This document shows, piece by piece, positions 10,310-21,796 of a DNA stretch of 64,000 nucleotides. The first letter of the stretch is position 1. Every line of letters begins with the position of its first letter. This DNA is from Lycium barbarum. Taxonomy: Eukaryota; Streptophyta; Magnoliopsida; Solanales; Solanaceae. A model generated the notes under the pieces. The model did no database searches and was not told the origin of the DNA. It saw only the letters and a program-made list of their open reading frames with translations. The position numbers and the translations under genes were made by a program. The stretch covers positions 26,441,637-26,505,636 of the forward strand of contig NC_083339.1 of NCBI RefSeq assembly GCF_019175385.1. Direction: 5' to 3'.

Positions 10310-12021
10310 ATGGCTGGCGCGGCCATCCCACTCTCTTCTTCCACTCATTATCCACCTCTACCACAACTTTCTCCACCTTTAATTCCACAAACTACCCAAC
10401 CCTTCCCATGCAAACTATAAACTACGCACAAATCCTAACTTGCAACATAGTGACATACAGACGCAAGTTTGTGATCCAATTCCTATCATGAATATTACTT
10501 ATGTTAATGGAACCCCCATGGTTAAGTGGACAGAAACAAAGGTTAAACGAATGGAGATTTTGGAGAACTGCAATATGCGGTCATTGGTAAATTTGCTCAT
10601 GGTTGGCCAGATCTGGAAGAATTACGTACGATTCTTCCACAACAATGTGGAGTGAAAGGTAAATGTACTATTGGTCTCTTTCGGCATCGACATGTTCTTA
10701 TTAGACTGAGTTTCATAGAAGTATTCTTTACATTAACATCTAAGGGTGCTCATTATATAAAGTCGAAGGATGGTTTTACGTATCAAATGAGGACTTTGAT
10801 TTATGATTCAAACTTTAATATTGATAAGGAAACCATGAAAGCTATGGCTTGGATCTCTTTCCCAAATTTACTGCCTATTTTCTTTTTTATAGAAGCACTC
10901 TTTTACTTTGGCCTCAGCGGTTAGTAGACTTTTGCAGCTTGACATGGCTACGATTAATAAAACAGGATCAAGTTGTGCTAGAGTAAAGGTGCAAGTAAAC
11001 TTGTTAGCAGATCTTCTAAATTCTATAAGCATGGAATTAGAAGATGAGGTCACAAAAGAATTCAGATTAGAGAAAGTTAAAATCCAATATGATGTATTGC
11101 CAAAATATTGTACTGAATGCATGTTGCAAGGCCATTCCACTGATGAGTATCGAATGTTACATCCTGAGTTGAAGGTTCATGTTGAATAGGGTAATTACAA
11201 TGTGGTCTCTCAAGATGTTATGTTACAAGAAGGGCAGAAAACTATAAGATATCCATCTAGGTTTCATGGTAAATATTTCCAACAAAAGTTCTTGCCAAAA
11301 TTTGGAACTAATGGGAATATGGTATTAGTAGTTTTGAATGATGGTGAAGCTAGTGTTCCTCTGAAGCAGCAGGATAATAGTAATGCTGGGCATTGTGTGA
11401 AGTTTTAGGTGGTATTGGAACACAACAAGGTGTTAACACAAAACAAATTTTATATTCTTAATGACATTGGTGGAAACGGCAATGATGAAGGTGAATAAAA
11501 GGAGGAAGTGAGAGAATACCGAACAATCAGGCGCTGCTAATAATAAAGTGATTGTGCAAACTACTGTGATATGTCCTGGACAATTAGAAGATGGAGAAAT
11601 TGTTTAGCAGTGTGAGGAGGTTCCAGTTGTTTCTACTTAGGTTATGACGAACAAAGATATGGTTATTCAAAATAGAAATTAGGTACAAGATAGTAAGAAC
11701 TTTCTTATTGAGGATGATGATCAACAAAAGGCTATTATACCAGTTCTGCAGGCAAGCAACAATGAGGGGAGTAAGCAGGTTTCCAAGTCAGTCTTGAAAA
11801 AGGACTCAGAACAGGTGCGTGTTAAAGTGCCACTACAACAGACAGATGAGCAAGATGGACGCAGGGATGTAAACATGAAGGCTGCTTCTTCTGGTTCTAT
11901 CGAAGGTGATAGCATTGATCATGAAAGGGTTGATAGGAAGACAGATGGTGGCATTTTAAATACTACTATAAAAGAAGCCGAGAATGATGCACTTCTTTTA
12001 ATTAATCAGTCTCCTCAAGGG
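10310..12021 (+). pseudogene. LINE 1 ORF1 (DUF4283-like, zinc knuckle)
   Basis: The first ATG after the 5' UTR is at 10310 and opens with MAGAAIPLSSSTHYPPLPQL, a Pro-rich start common in plant L1 ORF1, but it stops within 40 codons. A DUF4283-like RNA-binding region follows in pieces (about 10440-10930). Then comes a degenerate CCHC knuckle near 11105 ([15 protein letters not shown]), in which the last Cys is Tyr, with HPEL after it as in zf-CCHC_4 proteins. The rest (11200-12020) is a charged tail with several stops. ORF1 proteins bind element RNA; this copy is non-functional. Confidence 0.75.
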
Positions 12022-12801
12022 TAGTCCTTTTACTTTGTGGAATGGTAGAGCTGCTAATGAATGCATATTTGAAAGGCTTGACACAATGCTGGTCAATTCT
12101 CAACTTTTGAACTGGTTTGGTCAAATTGACATTGAGTATTTGTCTAGGACAGGTTCTGACCATGCACCTCTTATGTGTACTTATGGTGAAGTGTCAACTA
12201 ATGTCCCAAGACCTTTCAAGTTTCTTAATTTCTGGACAGATCATGAATCCTTCCTGGATACACTCAAGCAGAATTGGATCAATTATAAGGATGTTGACTC
12301 TTTTATTAATTTTAAAGTCAATCTTAAAAGGTTAAAACGTGTTTTGACAAGATGGAGCAGGGAAGCATGTGGTGACATCTTCAAGCAGTTAATTATCAAA
12401 GAGGAGATTTTCAAAATGAAGGAAGAGTTATTTGAAGAAATTCCTTTAGCTTCTAATAGATGTGTTCTCCAATGCGCTCAAGCTTAATATAGATGATATT
12501 TGCATTATGAGGAGGAATATTGGAGGAAAAAAGCAAACGTAGATTGGTTTGCTGAAGGTGACAGGAATACTAGATTCTTTCACAATCTAGTAAAGGGTAG
12601 AAGGAAAAAGTTGTTAATTAATAGAATTCAAGGAAGTGATAGTGTCTGGTTAGAGGATGAAGTTCAAATGGCTGCTAAGGTTGTTAAGTTTTATCAGACT
12701 CAATTTTCATAAAAGAAGGAGCAATCACAAAGCATATTATTTGATCATGTTCCTAATCTTATTGATCAGCAGACTAACATTGCTTTGTGTAGGATGCCAA
12801 G

Positions 12802-12947
12802 TGTCACGACCCAACCGGAGGGCCATGACGGGCACCCGGATCTACCTATCGAGCACCTCCAGACATACATGCATCAAATAATCATAGCTGAGTAGGATAT
12901 GATACTAACTATTAGATATCATAAAGTGTAAGGGACACAAGCCCAAA

Positions 12948-12988
<41 letters not shown>

Positions 12989-13821
12989 TGCTGGACTTTT
13001 GGAGGGTCTCACTTGGCCAAGAATTGTAAAACTCGTGAAAGGGTGAATGCTATGCTTGCGGGGAATTTCGTCATCAAGCTTAACCCAAAGATACAAGCCT
13101 ACAAGGCTATCAAGATAATGGTACAACAAAATATGGACCTAGAAGGTCATAGGACATCTAACTATGCATATCTGTCTACGACCCTCTACTGGACTGCATA
13201 ACATAATAAGGACGGGTCAGGACACCGCCACGCCCATATGTACACAAAATAATCATACCAAGCTGAACTACAACTCCGGAACAAGTGGAGTGCTACTGTA
13301 CAAGCGCAAAGAAGGCAGCCTAAGGGTCTGAACTGTCTCCATGTCTACCAGCGGGCATGAACACAACATCCACAAACAAAAGAACGTCAGTACGAATAAT
13401 GTACCGAGTATGTAAGGCATGAAGAATAACATAATAAATCTATGGAAATAGCATGTGATAAGAGAGAAATAATTAGTACATATGGATGCCTCTAAAGGCG
13501 GATAACATGCATGCTTTCCTGTTTAAAGAAAACAACATTTCCATACATACATACATATATATATATATATAATACCGTACCCGGCCAAAATAGGCTCGGT
13601 GTTATTCGTACCCAACTGCAGTGGTGTACACAATAGGTGCTGAACCCGGCCGACTATAGCGGCGCTCGGTGTCAGAAAATAGCTACATATATATATAAAT
13701 CATGCATGAGAGCTCAAGGAAACATTGCAGCTCTATTGGAGTGACGTAAAGTTGGTAAACCTCTGATTTCCATTATGGAACTATCATCATCAACATATCT
13801 CACCTTGAAGGAAAAATAATC

Positions 13822-13907
<86 letters not shown>

Positions 13908-14678
13908 TAATACCGTACCCGGCCAAAATAGGCTCGGTGTTATTCGTACCCAACTGCAGTGGTGTACACAATAGGTGCTGAACCCGACCGACTATAGCGG
14001 CGCTCGGTGTCAGAAAATAGCTACATACAATAATCATAAGATGAGATTAACAATCATAAACAAAATCAATAATCATGAGACAATAGTCAATAATATCATA
14101 AGAGGATCAAGAACATAAGCTTCTAATGTTTCTAAGAATGGAGTCATCATGGATATCATTTTTATAAGTTCGTAACAATAGGATCATGACATAATAAAGA
14201 AAGGGAGCTTAAAGAGACACTAGAGATCTATTTTTATGAGAATAATGAACCCAAGTCGTGGCCCCTTTAATTTATAACAAAAGGGAGAATTTCCACCACC
14301 TCAATTCCAGGGTCACTTTCACGGACCGTGAATTATTTCACTAGTCATGAGAGTGGCTATGATACTGTTCTAGTGGTTCCTCCCCCACTTCCACCATTTC
14401 ACGGTGTCCCAAAATCATTTCCACAATCCTTGAAATTATTCACGGTACGTGAAAATGGCCATGAAAATGCCTTAGTCAAATTTTCCGGCGAAACATATTC
14501 TTTCCGATTCGTTTGACGTCCAACCTTCACACTCCTTTCCAAACATGTTTAAAAACTTATATAACTCTGAGATACACCCATAGTCCTCATACATAACTTC
14601 CAAAATCATTTCCAATACGAACCTACGGTAACCATCTTAAAACAAAACCTTAACGTATGCGAAAGACAAGGTGTAACA
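12802..14678 (-). mobile_element. Family A solo LTR, minus strand, inside LINE 1
   Basis: The 1,877 bp read TGTCACGACCC at the left and GGTGTAACA at the right, which is a family A LTR in reverse. Perfect five-base duplications CCAAG flank it at 12797-12801 and 14679-14683. Removing it brings the LINE reverse-transcriptase frame back together on both sides. The reverse complement holds the ACATACTCGGTACA box (about 13390-13415). A TTCACGGACCGTGAA-type palindrome block lies at about 14311-14480, with TTATAAA on the minus strand near 14271-14277. Confidence 0.93.
13571..14028. repeat. Two 120 bp direct repeats separated by a long TA tract
   Basis: The segment 13571-13690 recurs at 13909-14028, nearly identical (for example CCCGGCCGAC against CCCGACCGAC). 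Between them lie AT-rich sequence, (TA)n at 13825-13892 and (CA)n to about 13906. The near identity means the duplication is younger than the divergence between family A copies. Confidence 0.9.
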
Positions 14679-17600
14679 CCAAGTTTAGAGGAAGTCAAGC
14701 GAGCAGTGTTCAATATCAATAGGACAAATGCAAGTGGTACTGATGGTTTCTCTGGGAAGTTCTACAATTCATGTTGGGATATTATAGGGGCTGATGTGTA
14801 TAAATTGGTATCTGAATTCTTTAATGGGCAAACACTTCCCAAATCCATTACTCATACAAATCTGGTACTGCTTCCTAAAAAGGACATTGTGCAAACTTAC
14901 TCAGATCTTAGACTTATAAGTCTGAGTAACTTTATAAACAAGGTTATATCAAGAGTAGTGCATGACTAGCTAGAAAATGTATTGCCATCATTAATTTCTA
15001 GCAACCAGTCTGGTTTTGTCAAGTGGAGGAGCATCATTGAAAATGTGTTATTAGCACAAGAAATTGTGACAGATATCAGAAAGAGGGGTAAACCTAAAAA
15101 TGTTTTCATAAAGTTAGACATGGAAAAATCTTATGATAGAGTGTCTTGGAATTTTTCTCATCAAAGTGTTGCATAAGATGGGATTTGCGGATTAGTTCAT
15201 TGATCAAATTTGGAGCCTGCTAGCCAACAAACTGGTATTCTATATTGTTCAATGGATAGACAATTGGTTTTTCCATTCAATTAAAGGTGTGAAGCAGGGA
15301 GATCCATTGTCACCTGCTCTTTTTATCATTTCAGCAGAAGCATTATCTAGATCATTAAATACTTTGTTTGATGATTCTAGATATGTTGGTTATGGGATGC
15401 CTAAGTGCAGTCACAACATAAATCATCTTTCATATGCTGATGATACTATAATCTTCATATCTATATAGAAACAATCTCTTCAGAAAGTGATGCATGTATT
15501 AAAAAAAGTATGAGGAGTTATCAGGCCAGTTGATCAATAAAGAGAAGAGTGCATTCTATAATTTTTAAAAGGTGGCAAGTAATTTAATTCAACAGGTGGA
15601 ACAAGTGACTGGTTTTTCAAGAGAGTCATTTCCATTGAAGTATCTAGGTTGTCCCATCTTTCATGCAAGAAGAAAGAAAGTGTTCTATAATGATCTTATC
15701 AAGAAAGTGAAAAGAATAAGCTGCAAAACTAAAAAGGAAAGCACTTATCATATGGTGATACAAAGTATTCCTGTTTACTTATTATCTACAGTTGTGCCAA
15801 CTAAATACATTATTAACGAACTGCACAAGATATTTGCAAGATTGTTCTGGTCCAACAAGGAAGAAGAGAGAAAGAAGCATTGCGTTTCATGGGCTAAGCT
15901 ATGTCTTCCAAAAACAAGAAGGTAGCTTTGCTTTCAGATCTCTATAAGATGTGTCAAAAGCACTATTTGCCAAGCTATGGTGGAAGTTCGGGACTGAAAA
16001 TACTACGTGGGCAACTTTCATGTGGAACAAGTATTGCAAGAAGCAAAGGCAACTAAAGTGCAGTAGAGGGGTGGATCTCAAACTTGGAAGAAAATTCTTG
16101 AAGCAAAAGACCTGGTGGATCACTATATTCATTGGGAACCAAGAAGTGGAAAATGCAATATGTGGCAAGATAATTGGACAAGATTAGGTTGTTTACAACA
16201 GATGATACCAGTACAGGTTAACATTGATGAGCTAAACTTCTTCATAACAGATGAAGGATGGGATATTCATAAATTGTAAGTTGTCTTTCCTTTGAACATA
16301 GAGAATCACATTAGGTCAGAATCAGGATCTGGAGAAAGGTGTGATGAAAAGGATAACCCTTGGTGGATGTTGACTACTGATAGTGAATTTTCAGTTAAAA
16401 GGGCATGGAATACTCTCAGACGACATGGTCAGTATTCTGTGCATTTCACAAGATTATGGAGTAAAGGTGTTCCTTTTAAAATCTCATTCCTACTATGGAG
16501 AGTTTGGAAGTTTAAGTTACCGGTGGATGATGTACACAAGAGAATGCATATATGCATAGTAGCTAAATGCAGATGTTGTGTTAACTCTTAGTATGAAGAA
16601 ACCATGCAACATTTGTTCCTAACAAGTGAATTTTCTATGTCAATTTGGTTATACTACAATGCAGCAGCTGGTGTCACACGTCATTTTGTACAAATTCACC
16701 AAGCAGTGGTGAAATGGTTGAATATGTAGGGTTCTTCTATACTCAAAGTTGTTTACCAGGCTATTCCAGCCTTCATTTGCTAGCAGTTATGGAAAAGAAG
16801 GAATGTTATTATGCATGGTAATAGTATGAGCAAGGTTAAGGTTATATATGGGATTAATCATAATCTGTTTAACCTTGTTAGATCCTTATATCCATGGTTG
16901 AAGAATCTTCCTCAGGACTGGCCCCAGTTGGTTCAATACTTGGAAGGATACAAACTTCATACAAGAATCAGATTGGTGCAATGGAAAAGTCCTCATGAAG
17001 GGTGGTATAAATGCAATACATATGGTGCTTCAAGGGGTAATCCAGGACCAAGTTCAGCAGTTTTTATGTGAGAAATGAGAGGAGAGATCTAAGATATGCT
17101 AGTTCAAGGAAGCTGCAAGAAACAACAAATATTGGTGCGGAGGCAAGTGCATTCCAGGATAGTATAGCATATTGTATAGCTAATCATCTGGTTCATGTGG
17201 TTATAGAATCAGATTGATCGACCATGATCAACATTTTAGAAGGGATATGGGATAGTCCATGAAAGATCAGTATGGAAGTGAGAAGGATTAAGCAGTAGAG
17301 AGATAAGGGCCATTTGTAGTTTGCTCATATCTTGAGAAAAGGCAATGCATTGGCAGATTTTTTAGCTAACATGGTTTTTGATTTTGCAGGTTCAATCCAA
17401 ATACATAGCTTTCAAGACTTACCAATAGCTGCAAAGAGGATTCTAAATAGTGACAAGAGTGAAATGCCATACATCAGGCATTCAGCACATAAGATTAGAG
17501 AGCCAGATTGATTCAAGCTACTGCTATAATAGGCTGAATGGAGATCCAATCTTAAGACTGTATCGTCATCTAAGGTTATCCTATCTAGTGAGTGGTATTA

Positions 17601-18060
17601 ATAGTCTCGTTGTTCAAGCTGCTAGAAGGATTTCTTTAGTTGATTATTATAGGATAGATTTAGTTTTCAGCCGGTTATCTACATGTTTTAAATGGTTTAA
17701 TTCTCACTAAATGCCAGCAACTTCACAACACCATCACATGAAGAGTGTACCAACTTACTGCTTGAATTTTCTCACATGGATTTGATACCATAGTACTTGG
17801 TGTGAGCTTGAGGTGTCTGATAGTGGCATCAATCTAAAGCAACAGATGAGTGCAGACTTGACAGATTCATGGAAGTTTTGTTGCATCTACATCACACTTA
17901 GGATTTTGCTTTTTCTTAGTCTTAATCTTAGTTAGTCTAGATTGATTTTTATCTTGTTTTGTGACTTCTTCGTGTAAATAAGTCTCTTTTTATTAATAAA
18001 ACATCACGAGCTCTTGCTGTGTGATTCTTTTGCTAAAAAAAAAAAAGATACCATTAAAGT

Positions 18061-18169
18061 GGGAAAATCATGTTAGAGAACCATGCTTAAGTTGGGGGTT
18101 TTGGGATGATGAACCCTAGGTTGATTTTGAACCATCTTTCATACTAAATCATATTTTGCTAGAAAATCC
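18061..18169 (+). mobile_element. Shared family B LTR, piece 2 of 3
   Basis: A short stretch between the end of LINE 1 and the left end of element 4. It continues the LTR piece that stops at 10242. Its last five bases, AATCC (18165-18169), match AATTC at 38978-38982, the target duplication of element 4 with one C/T difference. Confidence 0.65.
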
Positions 18170-18853
18170 TGTCACGACACATTTTCACTATGTCGTGCGG
18201 GCACCTACCTTTGAAACCTCAGTAGGCAAACCCTTACCCCAAAAATCATAAAATATAAATAAATCAGAAGAAGATAGAATAACATAAGTCTCATGTTAAT
18301 AATATAAAGAAATGCGAAAGTAATCAGAATCTAACCCCAGTATCTAGTCTGGTCATACAAGAACATCTACCAAATACTATAAGTCTGAATAATACATAAG
18401 ATCTCAAAAGATGTCTCAAAATGGAAATAAGACATAAATAGTGAGAAGAGTCTTCAGGCAACGAATGTCCTCATGCTCACCCTGAATAGACTCGGCAGCA
18501 ACCTCGATAATCAGCCACGAGGGGTAGAAGTAGATCCAACGTGGTAGTCTGCATTCATAAAAGAATGCAGCAAGTGCAGGTCAGTATAAACAACAAGTAC
18601 TGGTAGGTATCATAGGCCGACTATGCCTAGCTAATATATATAAAGACAACAAAGCAAGATAAGCACATAAAACAACAAGGTACAAATACAAACGAATCCA
18701 TAACCATGGTACAAGTCATCACCTATGTTATACCATTAAAACTCAACTGTGCCAAGTCTTAGTGTGACCAATCCGAACCAGTATATCACAAACATATCAC
18801 AACAAGTCATCACCTATGTTAAAACATCTAAACCCAACTGTACTAAGTCTCAG
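18170..18853 (-). mobile_element. Element 4 3' LTR, terminal piece
   Basis: It matches 36107-36790 closely: TGTCAC..., TCGTGCGGGCACCTACC, AATGCAGCAAGTGCAGGTCAGTA, and the repeat unit ending AAGTCTCAG. It stops at 18853 where element 2 begins with TGTAACG. Confidence 0.85.
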
Positions 18854-21582
18854 TGTAACGAGCCGTTTGGTCGTTACAGCTTTTTCAGCACTTTCACCAT
18901 TTTTTTAAGCTTGGTTAGCTCATTTTCGACACAAGAGGACCGTTGACACGCTTCTTGAGATGTCTAGATGTGATTCGGGTGACTTTTCATGAAATTTGGG
19001 CTTTAAGCGAAAAGGAGTTGACTTTTGGGTAAATGGACCTTTCTCGTAAATCCGTTAATTTTAAGAGGTCCGAATGGTTATTTAAAACTTGTGTGTATAT
19101 CTAGTTCAGCTCCCAATGCACTCGGATGCATTTTATAACTTGGGTTGGGAAGTAAAAAATGAGGTATCGGGGGTTGACTCGGTCAACAAGACCTCCGCTG
19201 GAATTTCTGAGACCATGAATGCATTTGTAGCGTGTTTTTATGTGGGTCTGTGTATGTGGTTTGTGAGAAGATGGCCTCGGGAGTGGTTCAGAATTTCGGT
19301 TGAGACTTAGAAAAATGTTGTGTTTCTGGTACCTGGTGTCCGCCAAAGTGGCACCCATCCCAGTGGCACCGCCGTAGCAGTGGGACGACCACTGGGCCGA
19401 CCAAGTTCATTCTGCCCAGACCGTCCCGACGGTCCTAAAGGACGATAGGGTGGTGGCGCTGTGGCGGCCCTGATGTCGATGTAGCGGTATCGGATTTCAT
19501 TAAATGTGTATTAAAAAGCCCTTAGTCTATCATTTATCACCATTACGAAAATTGAGCTCTTGCGGACTGTTCTAGAAGATTTTTGGGGAAAAACTCTTGG
19601 TGGTAAGTCTTGCTAATCTTCTTACTAATTTTTTATTCCTAATCATCTTAGAATTCCTCTTTCCTTATTAGTTCCTTAGTAATGGAAGATAAAAGTGGAT
19701 TTAATGAATATCCCATCTAGGCTTATTAATGATGAAATTAATTGGGTTTATGCTAGATTATGATGTATATAAGGTTGTTAATCATATATCTTCCATTATT
19801 AGTGCTGAATCCTTGAATCAAAGAGTTAGGATTTATACCCAAAATTGGGGGTTTTACTTGAATTTCAAAAATGGGTGAATCTTTGAATTAATGTAGCAAT
19901 TAGTTGAGGGGTTTTAATCACCTATTGTTTAATTTGAAATTTTACCCTCGCGTTTCCCCTTTTTGCCCTCATAGGGGTTCTAGGGTTGGTTTTACATGAT
20001 TTGAATGATAGCAATATAGGTATCAATCTTCATGATTTCTAATCTAGATTTCGAATATGCCTAGACTTCTTTGATCTATAGGCGTAGTGGAAGGGTCAGG
20101 CTATAGAGTGATTATTGTTTGTTGTTCGGCCATCAAGGTAGGTTATGGCTTACCCTTGGTAGGACTTCGTGTAGAGAAGCATATATTTAGATGATATTGT
20201 CGGAGAAGCATGTAAACCTTCAGGTATAAAATTGAGTTAGGTATTGCCTTAGGTTGGGCCCTGTTGCATGATTGGGGCTAGCCACCCCGTTGTGTTGTGA
20301 CTTGATTGTTCCATTGTACTGGCTTGATACCACGTGTTGTTAGTAGATATTGGAATCTGTTGTTCCGTCTTTATTGTGATATTGTAATATCTTACGGGTT
20401 GATGTTGATACGAGGATAGAGTTCTATATGACTTGTGTAGTATTTCATGATATTGTCAGCGTACCCATGTTGGTACTTATGACATTGATATGTTGTTAGC
20501 GTACCCATGTTGGTACTTGTGATATTGATCTGACTATTGATGTCGACACATGTATTGCACGCATTCTCATGATATACTGTTGATACATTGTTGGCACTTG
20601 ACGAAACACTGTGATGAGCTGGGCTTGATTTTTAAATGAGAGTGATGTGAGAGTCTGATATCCGATGTTAGTCCCGGCATCGTAAATTGAGTGAGTGCAT
20701 GGACTCCGCAGGTCCCCCAAGGTGGTGCCGGTGAGAACCCTTCGTGGGCAAAGATCCGGAGTCTTGTCTGTCTGTTGGGTAAAGATCCGGGAAAAGTGGC
20801 ACTTAGACTTCGTGAGTCACCTTGGGTTGTACTAGAGACGTGAAGGTATTCCGTCTGGAGTACATGTGTACACAGCATTGCATTTGCATTCATACATTGT
20901 TGCATTGCATTGCATCATGGCTTATATTGTGATGACCTGGTGTTTTCACTTGTGATGTTGGCTTCGGATTGGACCTATTGAGACTTGGCACATTTGAGTT
21001 TAGATGCTCTACTGAGGCGATGACATATATTTGGTTTCGATAATGTTTGACTTATACTTGTTGATTTATCAGCCTATCTTGCTTTATTGTCTTAATCATG
21101 TTAGCTATACTTAGTCAGCCTATGATACCTACCAGTACTGTGTTTTTGTACTGATCTGCAATTGCTGCATTCTTTTATGAATGCAGAGTACCGAGTTGGG
21201 TCTTCTTACATCTCCCGTGGCTGAAAGTCGCGATCAGGACTACTTCGAGTCTACAGGGTGTGCACGAGACGTTCGCCGCCTTAAAGACTCCTCTTATTAT
21301 GTCTTACTTTTCTATTCTAAGACATAGACAGACTTGATGTATAATTATATTCCAGACTTGTATTTTTTCACTTAGATGCTCTTGTATGGCTTAGACCAGA
21401 CCCTGGGGGTATTTCCTTATTTCCGCACTATTTTTATTATATATTATTGTAAGACTTACATGATTATTCTCTTCTGCAGGATTGATTAATTATTTATTCC
21501 TTTATTTCTGTTGGATTGAGGGTTCTCTTACCGAGGGGGGAATGTAAGTGCCCGCACGACTTAGCCAAATTGGGTCGTGACA
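18854..21582 (+). mobile_element. Element 2 5' LTR
   Basis: It begins TGTAACGAGCCGTTTGGTCG and ends CAAATTGGGTCGTGACA, directly followed by the primer site. It holds a GCGG/CCGC-rich block at 19330-19497 with a weak TATTAAAAAG box near 19509, a 40 bp tandem pair (GCGTACCCATGTTGGTACTT near 20459 and 20499), and near 21110-21190 the block containing CCTATGATACCTACCAGTAC that all family B LTRs share. Confidence 0.9.
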
Positions 21583-21612
21583 AGTTGGTATCAGAGCCCT
21601 AGGTTACCCGAT
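21583..21612 (+). other. Primer binding site, initiator tRNA-Met
   Basis: TGGTATCAGAGCC begins three bases inside the internal region and matches the complement of the 3' end of plant initiator tRNA-Met. After a short interruption the sequence AGGTTACCCGATC resembles the complement of the tRNA T-arm, so pairing could extend beyond the acceptor stem. Confidence 0.9.
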
Positions 21613-21740
21613 CAATAATAGAAAAGCGTGTCTGGTAGAGTCTCGTGGATCGGTACGATGAGCTCCGTACTTATCTACGATAGGATATAGGACATTTAGG
21701 AAATCTCACTTTCTTTCATTCTTTCGTGCTACTTTATTCT

Positions 21741-21774
21741 AACTGGTATCTGGAAATATCAAATTGGTATCTGA
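21741..21774 (+). repeat. PBS-like motif repeated twice in the leader
   Basis: AACTGGTATCTGG (21741) and AAATTGGTATCTGA (21761) lie 20 bp apart, just before the gag start. They resemble the primer site TTGGTATCAGAG and the bases CAATTGGTATCTAA that abut the 3' LTR at 30498-30511. Confidence 0.7.
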
Positions 21775-21796
21775 CTCTTATCTCTTCTCTCACATA

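Larger units (their letters stand above)
12022..17395 (+). pseudogene. LINE 1 ORF2: endonuclease tail, reverse transcriptase, RNase H (broken)
   Basis: The frame opens inside the endonuclease with the end of the GSPFT-WNG motif and reaches TGSDHAPL near 12150. The N-terminal catalytic part is absent. Reverse transcriptase follows: YWRKKANVDWFAEGDRNT near 12520, then after the solo LTR SGTDGFSGKFY near 14733, KLDMEKSYDRVSW near 15113, GVKQGDPLSP near 15287 and LSYADDTIIF near 15428. The zinc-finger-like region is near 16560. RNase H shows KCNTYGASRGNPGPSS near 17008, where the first catalytic Asp is Tyr, and LADFLAN near 17350. Many stops and frameshifts. It shares domain order with the copy at 55355-58597. 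Confidence 0.88.
10243..18048 (+). mobile_element. L1-type LINE 1, near full length at the ends, internally deleted
   Basis: A non-LTR retrotransposon with a short 5' UTR (AAACCCTAG...), ORF1, a remnant of the endonuclease, reverse transcriptase, an RNase H tail and an A-run at about 18035-18046. The probable target duplication is TACCATAAAGT (10232-10242) and TACCATTAAAGT (18049-18060). A minus-strand solo LTR at 12802-14678 interrupts it. Stops and frameshifts are frequent throughout. Most of the endonuclease is missing, so the copy cannot move on its own. Confidence 0.88.

Noticed and set aside
13714..14037. 107-residue minus-strand frame
   Set aside because: Mostly Ile-Tyr from a TA tract inside the solo LTR.
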